From contig NC_135152.1 of NCBI RefSeq assembly GCF_050948215.1, forward strand, positions 3,816,310 through 3,880,309: DNA of 64,000 nucleotides, written 5' to 3'. Position 1 is the stretch's first letter. Every line of letters starts with the position of its first letter. The position numbers were made by a program, and so were the translations under genes. This stretch comes from Halictus rubicundus (Eukaryota > Arthropoda > Insecta > Hymenoptera > Halictidae). The notes beneath the pieces were generated by a model, which was not told where the DNA came from, made no database searches, and saw nothing but the letters and a program-made list of their open reading frames with translations. Shown here one piece after another: positions 10,275 to 22,774 of the stretch.

Positions 10275-11240
10275 CAGGGTGTTCCAGCCAACTTGACCAC
10301 CTTGAATATCGCGCTTAGTGTTAATAATAGAAAAAAAACGTTATAGAACAATATTAACCTAACCGAAGGGGCAATATAATGATTCGGAGAAAACTTTTTT
10401 CAAGATAATTTTTTTCTAGATATCAAGGTCATCAATTTTTTTTATTAATGGAACTATATATTTTTTTATCGCGATATAATAGTAAGGGTGTAGACCTCTT
10501 CAATGACATATTATATAACGATCTTCGTGTGACCTTGGGTACGAAAAATCCAGAAAGCATTATAGGTATTATCAGTGATTAATTTACTACACTAATTGGT
10601 TTGATTGAACTACTCTATTTCAATAAATGTTTGACAATAAATGATTCTCTGGCTCTTCTAATAGTTTCATTGCTAATATTGGAACATGCAGTTCTAATAC
10701 GCATAAACAATACTCTTAGGTGTTCCCCATAAACAGATATCAAAGACCACGGATCTCATAAAACGTTTGCGCCTCGCCCAATCCAACGTTGAGGAAACTT
10801 TTCCTCGAATATTTAACGGGCTATTCTTGAGTTATGTGCCGGATATCCGTCATGCTGATACCACATCTCGATTCTTCGAGCTAATTGTATTTCTTCCAAT
10901 AGGCGAGGCAAATCTTCAGTTAAAAAATTGGCATATTTGTTATCATTTAGTGTACTATTAACACCAATCCAATTAGGGTAGTACATTAATCACCGATAAT
11001 ACCTGTAATGCTTTTTGGATTTTTCATACTTAAGGTCACACGAAGGTCATTGTATAATATGTCATTAAAGAGGTCTTCACCCCTACTATTACATCGCGAT
11101 AAAAAAAAATATATAGTTCCATTAAAAAAAATTGATGACCTTGATATCTAGAAAAAAATGACCTTGAAAAAAGTTTTTTCCGAATCTTTATATTGCCCCT
11201 TCGGTTACGTTAATATTGTTAAACTTTTCTTCTTTTTCGA
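10275..11240 (-). mobile_element. Relic Tc1/mariner-superfamily element with ~260-bp inverted arms
   Basis: The left end begins CAGGGTGTTCCAGCC at 10275. From about 10340 to 10605 the left arm is inverted and repeated at about 10970-11222, with shared blocks GGGGCAATATAA, GATATCAAGGTCATCAATTTTT, ATTACATCGCGATAAA and AATACCTGTAATGC. The outermost part of the right arm is eroded, so the right boundary is approximate. The interior keeps a fragment of a minus-strand transposase of the same general type as in the 3633-5237 element. Confidence 0.75.
10700..10965 (-). pseudogene. Transposase C-terminal fragment, DUF4817-type superfamily
   Basis: The minus strand reads LTEDLPRLLEEIQLARRIEMWYQHDGYPAHNSRIAR, then after a stop IFEEKFPQRWIGRG and further scrambled sequence ending near a GEHL-like reading of the usual WGTL. 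QHDGYPAHNSR is the region of the second catalytic Asp (QQDGAPAH-like), and RWIGRG is the conserved phrase shared with the 3633 element. At least one stop and one frameshift are present. Only about 80 codons remain. Confidence 0.75.
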
Positions 11241-14200
11241 AACTGTACTCATTCAGTTTCTGGCTATCATTCTGGAGTGATTCGATTAGAAACAGTAAAA
11301 AGTTAGTGCATCTAGGAGAACTAATTTCGCATCCCCTAAATCGGAAGAAACACTGTCTATGGGGTTCGAAAGGTGGAAACCATGGGTCCATCAACGGTCA
11401 CGGCAGATCAAGCGGCTGCCCTCCCGGCGTTTTCCTGAACTTATTTATTTTCCCGCGGCGGAACGTGGCCGGAAAGCGTTGCGAGACACCGCACCGGAAA
11501 GAAGAAAGGAGAAGAGAGAGAACAAGAGAGACAGAAAGGGGGGTAGGGGGGAGGGCCAGGCAACGTTGGCCCCGGGGGCGCGTTGGGTTTCCATTATGCT
11601 AAACCGCAAATGGAGTCCTGCGATCGAGTGTCTCTCTGCGCCACCCCCGGAGGCGCGCAAAGCCGCTGGAATAAGGCTCCTAAGGTGTAATGTTACCGAG
11701 AAATTAAATTCTCTCGTTCTCTGCGACCACCTTCATCCCCACCCCCGCATCCGCGTCCGATTCCGACCCCTCGACCAACTACAGCTCGCTTCATGATTCG
11801 TGGACAGGTGAAACAGCTCTTTTGAAATCGTCTGATCACTCTGGCGCAGTCTACAGTACCCTAATTTCTTCCATTTATATGGGAAAATTTTTTAACGTCC
11901 CTACAGAACAGTTGAGCGAACAGAATATATTTATTGTGCACGTGGTGGACAATGTTATCCATGCTAATAGTAATGTAGATAAGATAGTAGTGTAGATAAA
12001 ATATACAAATACGTACAAAGTACAGTAGGGAGGTGTAATTTTGTTTATAATTAACATATTTTACTCTTTTTTCTGATTATTTTATTGGCGTAGCTTATTA
12101 GTAAATTTATTTTTGCTTTAGAAAATAGGCTTAAATGAATGGACGAATGACTGTCTGTGAAAGTACGCGTGGTACGAATGCTTGAAGTTAAGTAAAAATT
12201 GTTGTAAACCAAGTCCCTTCTCATGGCTGAAAGTGAGGTTGAAGAAAAGAAACTGTTTGTTAATAGCACTTCAATCTACAAGACAGTCTGAAAACTGGAC
12301 GTCTTTATCAAGTTTATTTATTTTTTATTAGAATTTTATGTTGATATTATTGAAGGACGTTTGGGAACACTTTGTGTAGGAATTTATAGAGACTATCAGT
12401 AAGGATTCTCTTGAAATTAATAAAATCCGAAAGCTCAGTAAAACTGAAAGGTCAGTTGCGCCATTTCCAGGAAAGCATACGAACTTGTCAAAACAAATAA
12501 ATCTAAACAATGACTGTCTATCTGGAAAGTCTATAGATCATATTTACCCGATTTTCCGCGCAAGAGTAACATTTTATTTGCCGTCGATTCTCGTCGTTCA
12601 TTTAAATCAAATTTAAAGAAGAAAAATGGTCGACTAACTCGGGGCAGCGTGGTGCGTGTGAAAGCCGACAAAGCAATTCGTTGCCGAAGTTTCGAGTATA
12701 TTCTTTTGGTAGCCGGTTCCCCGTCACCTGCACACATAACAAACGAACCCCATGAAGAGAGAGAGAGCCATGTCTCCGGTGCAACGGGGGACGCTATCTG
12801 CACACACGTACGCGAACAAAAGCGGCAGCCTTTTTGCCGGCGAGCACGTACCCGACGATGATTTTCTCGCGAACCGGTCCTCCCCTGGATCGTCACGGTG
12901 AATTACGGCGAGGAGCTGCAGGTGAATTTTGATCGCTCTACTCCCACGGGCCCCCTTCTCTAAAAATCGGCGATCGAGCCCGCCTCGACTTTTTCAAAAA
13001 GAATCCGAATCCGTTCAAACCTTCGAACCGAGGAATTGAGAGAAAGTTGCTTTAATCGTGCCATCTTTTTTTTAATTTTCACCCCCCAGGAAGTACAGCT
13101 TGCATTTCCAAAAATACACACCCTTTACAGAAAATTGTTTTTAAGACATATTTCAAAATCTCCACAGACATCGTACAATTTTTTCCTAGGCAAAATTTAC
13201 CATAAACTTGAAGATTGAAGCTTCCTCTTCACAGTCACCCCCTAAAACGTGACGTACAATTTTTTTTACCTGTTTTGTAAAAAGGAAATGAGGAACAAGT
13301 TAAGTCACGTAAAGGTCTCATGTACCTTATACCACCGTAAAGTTGATGGTACACCTTCCATTCGAGGCTCTGTAAAACGACGAAAAAAATCGTGGATCAA
13401 CTTTCAGGATGTCGTTGCAAAGAGGAAGCATGAATCTTCAAATCTATGGTAGACACAATGGCGAAAAAAGTTTTCCCACGACTTTGGAGACGTTCGAATG
13501 TGTAGCATTTCTGAGACGTGTCTCCGATTTCCCACCTTTCCGCCAAGACTGTCGATTAAACTTAGAAGAAAATAAACGATGGATTGTAAAAGTAGAGGAT
13601 TTAGCTTCAAACTGAACGAAATTATAACAGCTTAATTTTTCATTTTTGTCAATATTTTTCGAAGCCACTTCTATAATAATTCATCCTGAAGTTATCGAAA
13701 AAGTCCGCTGTCCAGAGGTCAAGATTGCGATTTGAATGTTTCGTTCTAAATTGCCCCGTTCCAATTACGGTCTATGGGGTCAATGGGGGGGAGGGAGGGG
13801 TGTGTATATACCACGGGATTTCGGTGACCCCCTGTTTCGAGCGGGTCGAGATTGGATATCAGAGTTCGAGAGAGCTCGAGCTCGGCGAGACCGGCAATTC
13901 CAGGTAAACCAAGCCACATTTTTACCGGGATTTCGGACGTCAGATTTTTTGCGGCCGATCCGAGCCACGTTCCTCGAACTTTTTCCCAGCAGGAAAACTC
14001 CGCCGGAAATGCTTTTCCTTCGGCAGGGAAAGGAGACGACGTGACGCGACGCGACGCCATCGCGTCATCGCATCGGCTCGATCGAGGTACGCGAAATTCG
14101 AAACTTGAGCGTGCAACGACGCCGCCGTAGCGATACTTCGAGCGTTTCGAGTTTCTCCGCAGGAGAAACTTCGCTAAGTATAAATATTGAATCTCTATCA

Positions 14201-14602
14201 GGATTCTCGAAGTTCCACGGCCGGTTAATTTTACAAGCCGCTTTGACACCGGCGACGCCGCCGGCTCCTCTGCTAAATGAACGGCACAAAAGGAGAGAAG
14301 TTCCGTTCGTTTATTTGCCTGCATCAATGGCGTGCAATCCTAAGCTCGGATGTTTTTGCTAATGTCTCCTAGATAATGTTCGCTAATATTTATTTAGTGC
14401 GAATCCTGTGCGATTTCGGTGAAACGATGAGATTTGTGGTATCGGGTTGTACAAAAATTGCGATTATGAGACTTCCTTGACTTTGATCGAATTTTTGAGA
14501 TTATAGGCTTGAAGTGCATAGTTGGAAGTATTTTAGAAAATTTTTCCAGAATTTTGTGCGTGTTCGTTAGTGAGAAAATTATTTTCGAATTCTACAGTGT
14601 GC
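11241..14602. other. No recognisable gene over 3.3 kb
   Basis: Frames such as 11359-11796 (plus), 12531-12896 (minus) and 13746-14327 (minus, 193 codons) lie in GC- or purine-rich DNA. They overlap frames on the other strand and show no domain, signal peptide or membrane segment. The sequence from 11490 to 11560 is purine-rich with AGAG runs. I see no repeat shared with the rest of the window. Confidence 0.45.
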
Positions 14603-14846
14603 GGCTTAACTTCACCTTGGTGGCCCAGAAATTTTTTACTTTTTACCATATAACTATAAGAATAAGAATAAGAAAATGTCAAAAATCGAAGTTTCATTAT
14701 AGTTGCTTAACTTTAAACACGCATAACTTTTAAACCAGTGAATTCCTCGCCATAAAACTGCGAGTTTTGGCATTTTCTCGTCAAGATGTACAGGATTATA
14801 TACTAAAAAGTTAAAAGTTTCTGTGTTGCCAAGGTGAAGTTTAGTC
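14603..14846. mobile_element. MITE, same family as 2124, with perfect 8-bp target duplication
   Basis: The left end is GGCTTAACTTCACCTTGG, and the right end in reverse is GACTAAACTTCACCTTGG. Both arms contain the AAAATGTCAAAAATCGAAG / GAGTTTTGGCATTTTCTCG pair. The flanks are CAGTGTGC at 14595-14602 and CAGTGTGC at 14847-14854, an exact 8-bp duplication. The arms meet around a short core, so this copy is shorter (244 bp) than the 350-bp copy at 2124. It is non-autonomous, with no coding sequence. Confidence 0.85.
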
Positions 14847-14854
14847 CAGTGTGC

Positions 14855-17709
14855 TGTTGTTGAACGTGTCATAAATATTCGTGGTTAATTTTTGTTGGTG
14901 GTTGTTTTCTCGTCATGAAACATGTAGTTTCCTCCAGGAAAAAATCGTGAAAATTTTCGGTGCTCTTAGAGGGACCTAGGAGTATTTTCCTCGGCCCCTA
15001 CTGTGAACCGGCCTTAAGGACAACGAATAGGGGTCATGGAGGGTCAGGGAAGAATGGCTGTGAAAAATTTTCAGCGACCGGGAGGGGAAACTTGTTATAC
15101 GGCGCAGAGCTGGCCGCCGAAGTGAAATGTAACGGTCCTGAAAAATCATGATTTACGGACGCGCCTTGAGGACACGAAGAACGAACTGCGACGGCTCTTA
15201 TCAACGACATCAATGAGATATGAAGTCCCGGGGAAAGAGGCGAAAAATCCAACTCTGAAACTCGAAACCAATCGACTCGGTTCCGAACGATTCTATCAAG
15301 CGAACGAGCGGAATGTTTGCTGAGTTAAACACGTCCGCAAGTGGGTGCGAGTTATTTTGCAAATTAATCGTCGTGGGCACGGTACGGACGAGAGCGATTA
15401 AATTAATGAAAATCCACGGACGTTAATTTTTTAACTGCGAAAAGTGTGCACGCGCTCGCGCCGAACGGATCTCGTCCGATATATCCATAACAAATTTATT
15501 GTTTCGGTAAACTAATGGAGTATATCGGCGCGCACTCGGCGGCGTATCAATTGCTATAATAACTGCGGACCGGTTCCGGGACCCGGTTTTATTTGAATTA
15601 TTCTCGACTTTGCCAGCTGGCGCGGAAATGGGGGATGCTCGACTGTCGGGGCGGACCGCGGCCTGAAGGATTAAGGGCGACCCTTGAACCATTGACCTCA
15701 TCAATTACCGCTATCTCAGCTGAACTTCGTTGCGATCTAACAAGCAAACTCGTCCGACCACTTGAAAAATCCACCTCCACCCCCGACCACAGGGTTCAAA
15801 TTTCTGAGAAAATAAGCGCTTGGCGGAAAGAAAGATGCCTGATTCCCCTAAGCTGATCCTTCGAACTTTTGACAGACAAGGTTCTTTGACACTTAACCTG
15901 CATACTTGACACACTCAAATAACCGATTTCTATGCTTAGAATTATCAACCCCTTGACAGACGATTTTTCTCGCAGCTGCAATCATTAGAATTTCGTCGTC
16001 ATTCGTTTCTTACGAATTTAAATATTACGGACTTAAATATTTGCAACAGAAGAATCCACTTAATCATTAACCTCATTTAAAGTATATGCAAATATGAAAG
16101 ATACGATTCTGTGTGACATAACTCGGCTGCAGATTTTATGCATTCATGACAAGAATATATGAATGTAATTTGCAACAGACGAAAAATTACAAGAACGTCA
16201 GACTGAACATATCGTATACAACATAATAAGTCTACAAAGGAGAGTAACAAATTCATACGTGGCTCCAGTGTCCCACAATCAGCAGAAACAATTTTTATTC
16301 TGCATAAAGACCCACAGTTCGCACACAGCAATTTTTCCACCGAATCTCCAACGTTATAGATTGTGTACGGAAGCAGACAGTCAGGGGGTAGCAAAAGGTA
16401 GCGAAATCCTCTGGAAGAGCGCATCTCGGTGTCCGTCGACTAAATTCGCAGCCAAAGGCGTTTCGCTCGCAGACAAAGGGGAAGCCGAGAGGTAAAAGTG
16501 AGAAACGCCAGTGCAGCGGTGGACGCCGAGGTGTATAAAGCCGGACCATTTTATTTTCCCCGGGAATAAAGTCGAAATAGAATTTAACGGTATCCGGGGT
16601 TATTGCAAAACGAAGAAACCTCGGAGACAAAATGACCGCGGGAAACGGAGAACGCCGGAACGGGGCGAGCAACCATGCCGGAAAAGTGAATCCGGTTTGT
16701 GGGACAGCTACGGACGCAACGCCGAGCAAAACGAACAAACGCCAACGGGATCCGAATAAGCGGGAAGTAAGGCGCGAACCCGAGAGCCCCGGGCTCCGGC
16801 AAAAATATAATTTAATACTTCGGACGGGGTTAAAAAGTGAAACAAAGGAAAGCCACTCCTTATCCGAGTTGACGCTGTACGGGAATGGTGATTTCGGAGT
16901 GAAAATCGGTGCATTTAACGATTCGGGGAAATAAATGTGAGTGGAGGATTGATTTACGCGTTTCTTGTACTGCGGGAACTATTACTGTTTCGTTCATTCG
17001 CTGTTCATGATTTTATTCGAAATCTTTCCCATTTTGCATGCGGTTTATGTAAATACCGGGGGTGAAAACGACATTTATTTATTGTTCTCAGAAACAGTTG
17101 TAAAGATTTTGGGATGATTCTTGTTGCATACGATAGAGCGTATCTTTGGGTAGTTCTCAGAATTTTCTTGTTAGAAAATGTTGATTATTGTCAAAGATAT
17201 GGTTGTTCTTCCGCAGGCCGTACTCGATGGTTTCAGACGGAAAACGACGACCTTTGCAAATTGATTTCTGGAGAACCTCCAAACTTGTTCCCATAAATCT
17301 TTCTGCATTCGAGAGGCCATATTCCCAAGCTATATTCACATGTATTTCGTCCGAAACTATTAACAATTGCGAAAGATATAGTCACGGATCGGCAAGAAAC
17401 ATGTCCGACACCCTCAGAATTCACTCCGAACGGTTCATCGAATCTAGCCGAGTTTATTGAATTTCCCGGTGTCGATCGATAACGCAAACCCTTGAGAGTG
17501 AAACAATGCCAAACAGTTTTCCTCTGCAATCGTACACAAAGAAAGAGGAAAGAAACGGTAACGAAATAGAGGCTAGCCATAGAGAAGACAAGCTCGGCAC
17601 TCTTCGACCAGTAGTGCTCGGCCTTGGTCGAAAGAGATCGGCGGAGATCGAGGAAGCGACGAGATTTATTGAGCCGAGTTAAAAAGTTGCGGTGGCGTCG
17701 TTTTCGTTT

Positions 17710-17713
<4 letters not shown>
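14855..17713. other. No recognisable gene over 2.9 kb
   Basis: Frames at 16077-16424, 16295-16738 and 16632-16934 overlap on opposite strands and have no motif. The region 16450-16900 is GC-rich. No MITE ends or tandem repeats were detected. Confidence 0.45.

Positions 17714-17764
<51 letters not shown>
17714..17764. repeat. (CT)n microsatellite
   Basis: An uninterrupted run of alternating C and T of about 50 bp. It creates Ser-Leu and Arg-Glu runs in overlapping frames that are not genes. Confidence 0.95.
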
Positions 17765-17768
<4 letters not shown>

Positions 17769-18712
17769 TCACTCTTTCTCTTCCACCCCTCCCTTTCTCC
17801 TTGGAAGACGGAGACGCTGCTGCTCCGGGACTCTGCCGGAGATAACACCCGCGCAAAAGGGATTCCCCGAGATTAACCCTCCGGACAGATAAGGATTTCG
17901 AGCGTCGATAAGCCGGCTCGAAGCAACGTCCATCGGTCTTGGACGTCTCGTATCAGTTTCCCGGGGCAACTCGTCGGACCACGGCGCCGACGCATTTGTC
18001 GATGACTTCCAGCAGGGGCCAGGAACAACCCAAGGAGAACTGGAAGCCCCGGGAATGGATTGGCCAGGACTCGATCCAGACGTACCACCGCGGCAGAACG
18101 TACGCTACAGGCACGACGGGAAACGTTGTTCTTACCACCGGCGCACACCTCGAGAAACCACCCCTCCCGCCCGCCACCCCTACACATACACACACGATAC
18201 CTCTTCCTTCCTCCTCCGACTTCTCCTCCCACTCTTCCTCACCCCTACCGGAACTTCGCCTGATAAACGACCCGGGAATATGAGCGGGAACACTTGCGCC
18301 TCTTGATAAAGCTGAAGTGTCAATGGAAACCGGCTCCCACCTGGCGTTGAATAACTGCGAGCCACGGGATGCGTTAAATCGTGTTTAATATACCGAGCTC
18401 GCGGAGATAGATCGGCCTGTTACCGTTTCTTTCGGCCCTCGAGGCGATCCAGTGATCTTCCCCCTGACAACTGGTTTGCGATCGAGGGTAGAAGGTGTCG
18501 TGGGAACGATTCTAACTTCGCTGCGGGATTTGATCTATGCATGGGGCACCGTGGTATGGATGTTCATGGAATCTTCATTCTTTTCCCGTTTTTCTGATTA
18601 GCAGACTGTGGGTCTTTATGCAGAATGAAAATTGTGCGAACAATGTACCGACACCTTTGAATGCTTCACTCTTTTTAAGGTTTCACATTTTAGATGCTAA
18701 TTTTTATCATGA
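17765..18712. other. No recognisable gene
   Basis: This interval is GC-rich up to about 18250. Frames on both strands overlap and have no motif. A CA/TA-rich patch at about 18180-18200 is simple sequence. Confidence 0.4.
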
Positions 18713-21655
18713 GCGTACGAATGTACAAGTATCCAGATGTACAATTGTGCAAATGTGGTAATGTACAAACGTGGAAATGAATAAATGTAGGAATGCGCAA
18801 ATCTAGAAATGTGCAGATAGAGAAGTGAGCAAATGTATAAATGTACAAATGCAGGAATGCACAAATGTGCAAATGTAGGATTGTGGCAATGTAGGAATGT
18901 AGGAATGTACAAATGTAGAAATGTACAAACACAAAAATGTACAAATGTACAAATGTAGGAATGCACAAATCTGGAAATGTACAGATATAGAAGTGTACAA
19001 ATGTTGAAATGTACACATGCAGAAACGTACAAACGTAGGAATGTGTAAACGTGGAAATGAACAAATATAGAAATGTACAAAAGCGCAAATCTGGAAATGT
19101 ACAAATGTAGGAATGCACAAATCTAGAAATGTGCAGATATAGAAGTGTGCAAATGTATAAATGTACAAATGCAGGAATACACAAATGTGCAAATGTAGGA
19201 TTGTGGCAATGTAGGAATGTAGGAATGTACAAATGTAGAAATGTACAAACACAAAAATGTACAAATGTACAAATGTAGGAATGCACAAATCTGGAAATGT
19301 ACAGATATAGAAGTGTACAAATGTTGAAATGTACACATGCAGAAACGTACAAACGTAGGAATGTGTAAACGTGGAAATGAACAAATATAGAAATGTACAA
19401 AAGCGCAAATCTGGAAATGTACAAATGTAGGAATGCACAAATCTAGAAATGTGCAGATATAGAAGTGTGCAAATGTATAAATGTACAAATGTGGGAATGT
19501 AGGAATGTAAGAATGTAGGAATGTAAAAATGTAGGAATGTAGGAATGTAGGAATGTACAAATCTGGAAATGTACAAATGTGAGAATGCTCAAACGTAGGA
19601 ATGTATAAACGTGGAAATGAACAAACATAGGTATGTACAAAAGCACAAATCAAGAAATATAGAAATCTAGAAATGTACAAGGGTAAAAATGTAGAAATAT
19701 ACAAATGTAGGAATGTAAGAATGTAGGAATGTAGAAATGTAGGAATGTAAGAATGTAGGAATGTAGGAATGTACAAATCTGGAAATGTACAAATGTGAGA
19801 ATGCTCAAACGTAGGAATGTATAATCGTGGAAATGAACAAACATAGGTATGTACAAAAGCACAAATCAAGAAATATAGAAATCTAGAAATGTACAAGGGT
19901 AAAAATGTAGAAATATACAAATGTGGGAATGTAAGAATGTAGGAATGTAGAAATGTAGGAATGTAAGAATGTAGGAATGTAGGAATGTACAAATCTGGAA
20001 ATGTACAAATGTGAGAATGCTCAAACATAGGAATGTATAAACGTGGAAATGAACAAACATAGGTATGTACAAAAGCACAAATCAAGAAATATAGAAATCT
20101 AGAAATGTACAAGGGTAAAAATGAAGAAATGTACAAATGTAGGAATGTAAAAATGTAGGAATGTAGAAATGTAGGAATGTAAGAATGTAGTAATGTAGGA
20201 ATGTACAAATCTGGAAACGTACAAATGTGAGAATGCTCAAACGTAGGAATGTGTAAACGTGGAAATGAACAAATATAGAAATGTACAAAAGCGCAAATCT
20301 GGAAATGTACAAATGTAGGAATGCACAAATCTAGAAATGTGCAGATATAGAAGTGTGCAAATGTATAAATGTACAAATGTGGGAATGTAGGAATGTAAGA
20401 ATGTAGGAATGTAAAAATGTAGGAATGTAGGAATGTAGGAATGTACAAATCTGGAAATGTACAAATGTGAGAATGCTCAAACGTAGGAATGTATAAACGT
20501 GGAAATGAACAAACATAGGTATGTACAAAAGCACAAATCAAGAAATATAGAAATCTAGAAATGTACAAGGGTAAAAATGTAGAAATATACAAATGTAGGA
20601 ATGTAAGAATGTAGGAATGTAGAAATGTAGGAATGTAAGAATGTAGGAATGTAGGAATGTACAAATCTGGAAATGTACAAATGTGAGAATGCTCAAACGT
20701 AGGAATGTATAAACGTGGAAATGAACAAACATAGGTATGTACAAAAGCACAAATCAAGAAATATAGAAATCTAGAAATGTACAAGGGTAAAAATGTAGAA
20801 ATATACAAATGTGGGAATGTAAGAATGTAGGAATGTAGAAATGTAGGAATGTAAGAATGTAGGAATGTAGGAATGTGCAAATCTGGAAATGTACAAATGT
20901 GAGAATGCTCAAACATAGGAATGTATAAACGTGGAAATGAACAAACATAGGTATGTACAAAAGCACAAATCAAGAAATATAGAAATCTAGAAATGTACAA
21001 GGGTAAAAATGTAGAAATGTACAAATGTAGGAATGTAAAAATGTAGGAATGTAGAAATGTAGGAATGTAAGAATGTAGGAATGTAGGAATGTACAAATCT
21101 GGAAACGTACAAATGTGAGAATGCTCAAACGTAGGAATGTATAAACGTGGAAATGAACAAACATAGGTATGTACAAAAGCACAAATCAAGAAATATAGAA
21201 ATCTAGAAATGTACAAGGGTAAAAATGTAGAAATGTACAAATGTAGGAATGTAAGAATGTAGGAATGTAAGAATGTAGGAATGTAAGAATGTAGGAATGT
21301 AAGAATGTAGGAATGTAAGAATGTAGGAATGTAAGAATGTAGGAATGTAGAAATGTAGGAATGTAAGAATGTAGGAATGTAGGAATGTACAAATCTGGAA
21401 ATGTACAAATGTGAGAATGCTCAAACGTAGGAATGTATAAACGTGGAAATGAACAAGCATAGGTATGTACAAAAGCACAAATCGAGAAATGTAGAAATCT
21501 AGAAATGTACAAGGGTAAAAATGTAGAAATGTACAAATGTAGGAATGCACAAATCTAGAAATTTACAAATATAAAAGTGTAGAAGTGTATAACCATAGAA
21601 CCGTGGAGACGTAGAAATGAAGGAAGGTACGACCGTGCAAGCATAAATGTAAAAA
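18713..21655 (-). repeat. 2.9-kb tandem array of an 8-bp unit with higher-order repeats
   Basis: The basic unit is 8 bp, GAATGTAG on the plus strand, with variants such as AAATGTAC and AAATCTGG. Higher-order periods are all multiples of 8: 216 bp (27 units, for example landmarks at 19650, 19866 and 20082), 320 bp (40 units, in the left part at 18697-19424) and 888 bp (111 units, 19443-20330 repeated as 20331-21218). A pure unit on the minus strand reads PTFLHSYI in all three frames, because 8 is not a multiple of 3. Long stop-free frames (up to 761 codons at 19123-21408) therefore arise automatically. I annotate a minisatellite array, not a gene. Confidence 0.95.
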
Positions 21656-22284
21656 CGCTTTCGCACACAATTTTTTCCGTCGAGACCCAACAGCATCGTA
21701 ACGATGGTTAAGTAGATCAGGCCGAATCAGCGCGAGACGCGATAAATCAGCGGTGCGAGTAGGCACCGTTGAATTCCGCAACAGTGGCGCTGCCCATCTG
21801 GTTCCGCGTGGCTGGATATCTTTATTACCGGACGAACGATAAATCAAAGGTTATCGTCGTCGTCGGTGGCCGCGTTTACACCAAAAATCAAGATGAAAAG
21901 CCCCGGCGCGTAGCAGAGGCGACGCGAAAATTGCTCTGCCGCGGCCTGACGAACGCCTGGCCCGGGGAAACACCGGTGATCGATCGCAAAAACCAACGGA
22001 CAGGGCTGTTAGTCCGAGGGACAATTCCCGTATCTCGGCACGCTAACAAATCACGACCTCCTTTTGTCCTGGTATCGTTGAAGCGCGATCTTCTGCGCGA
22101 CAACCTAGATATTGTCCAGCTGAGCTAGGCGAACCGGTCGAATTGTGGCTTTGTCAAGGAACTCGGATCCTTGCAATAATTGAAGGGACGCGGAGTTCGA
22201 CGTGGCCGAGTTCAAACTTCCATGGTACCGGCATTATACCTCCCGGATACTCTTGTTTTCGACTCCGAAACCTCGGAAGAGGAC
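21656..22284. other. No recognisable gene
   Basis: A 119-codon plus-strand frame at 21769-22128 begins in GC-rich sequence and contains KVIVVVGGRVY. I cannot assign it to a family, and it has no clear splice context. Confidence 0.4.
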
Positions 22285-22774
22285 TACAGTGATTTCTCTA
22301 TATATGTCGCCAAAACCTGGATGATAAATGACGCGAAATTATCCCCGGTACCGCGGTGTACACCCCGTGAGACGCAGACAGCGAAGCTCGAGAACTTCTT
22401 TAGCAACATATTCGTGGCATTTTTCACAAATAAATTCGATGAATAAATCCACGAATAAACACTATACAATTCGGATCATATTTACGCTAATTTTCCGTTA
22501 ATATAATTGGAATGGGAAGTAACTTTCATCGTTCATTGCACATGTAAATATTATAGGAATTATATCATATTTGGTATCATTTTAATCAGAAAAATGCCAC
22601 AAATATATTGGATTAGTAGTGGTCTCCTGGTCTCACACCGATATACCCGACCCGTGTTATGTTTACACTCCTCGGCGGCGGCGGCTCTTTATGGGGTATA
22701 CCACGCGATAGTAGGGATAATTTCGCGACGGATAACTCAGAAGTCTCGACGACGTATATCCCAGATTCACTGTA
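22285..22774. repeat. 212-bp-family repeat copy expanded by an AT-rich hairpin insertion
   Basis: The left end TACAGTGATTTCTCTATATA lies at 22285 and the left half runs to about 22380. The opposite end, with TATATCCCAGATTCACTGTA, finishes at 22774. Between them lies AT-rich sequence bounded by inverted phrases (TTCGTGGCATTTTTC near 22412 and GAAAAATGCCAC near 22590). The copy is therefore about 490 bp, not 212 bp. Confidence 0.65.
22404..22610. repeat. AT-rich hairpin element
   Basis: Inverted arms flank an AT-rich core (TTAGCAACATATTCGTGGCATTTTTC at the left, in part, and the reverse at the right). The same hairpin occurs at 38231-38420, where the arms are longer and include ATTTTAATCAGAAAAATTCC. 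It may be a small MITE of its own or an internal part of the larger repeat. Confidence 0.5.

Noticed and set aside
13746..14327. 193-codon minus-strand frame as a gene
   Set aside because: It sits in GC-rich DNA and overlaps several plus-strand frames. It has no domain, signal peptide or splice context.
17624..17892. Ser/Leu-rich frames across the CT microsatellite
   Set aside because: Dinucleotide runs give open frames automatically, and no unique coding sequence supports them.
19123..21408. A 761-residue Tyr/His/Phe/Leu-rich protein
   Set aside because: The frame lies wholly in the 8-bp tandem array, and the same residues appear in all three minus frames. The open state follows from the repeat unit.
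18713..21655. Telomeric repeat
   Set aside because: The unit is not the insect TTAGG or a known variant, and it has multi-level internal structure more typical of a minisatellite.
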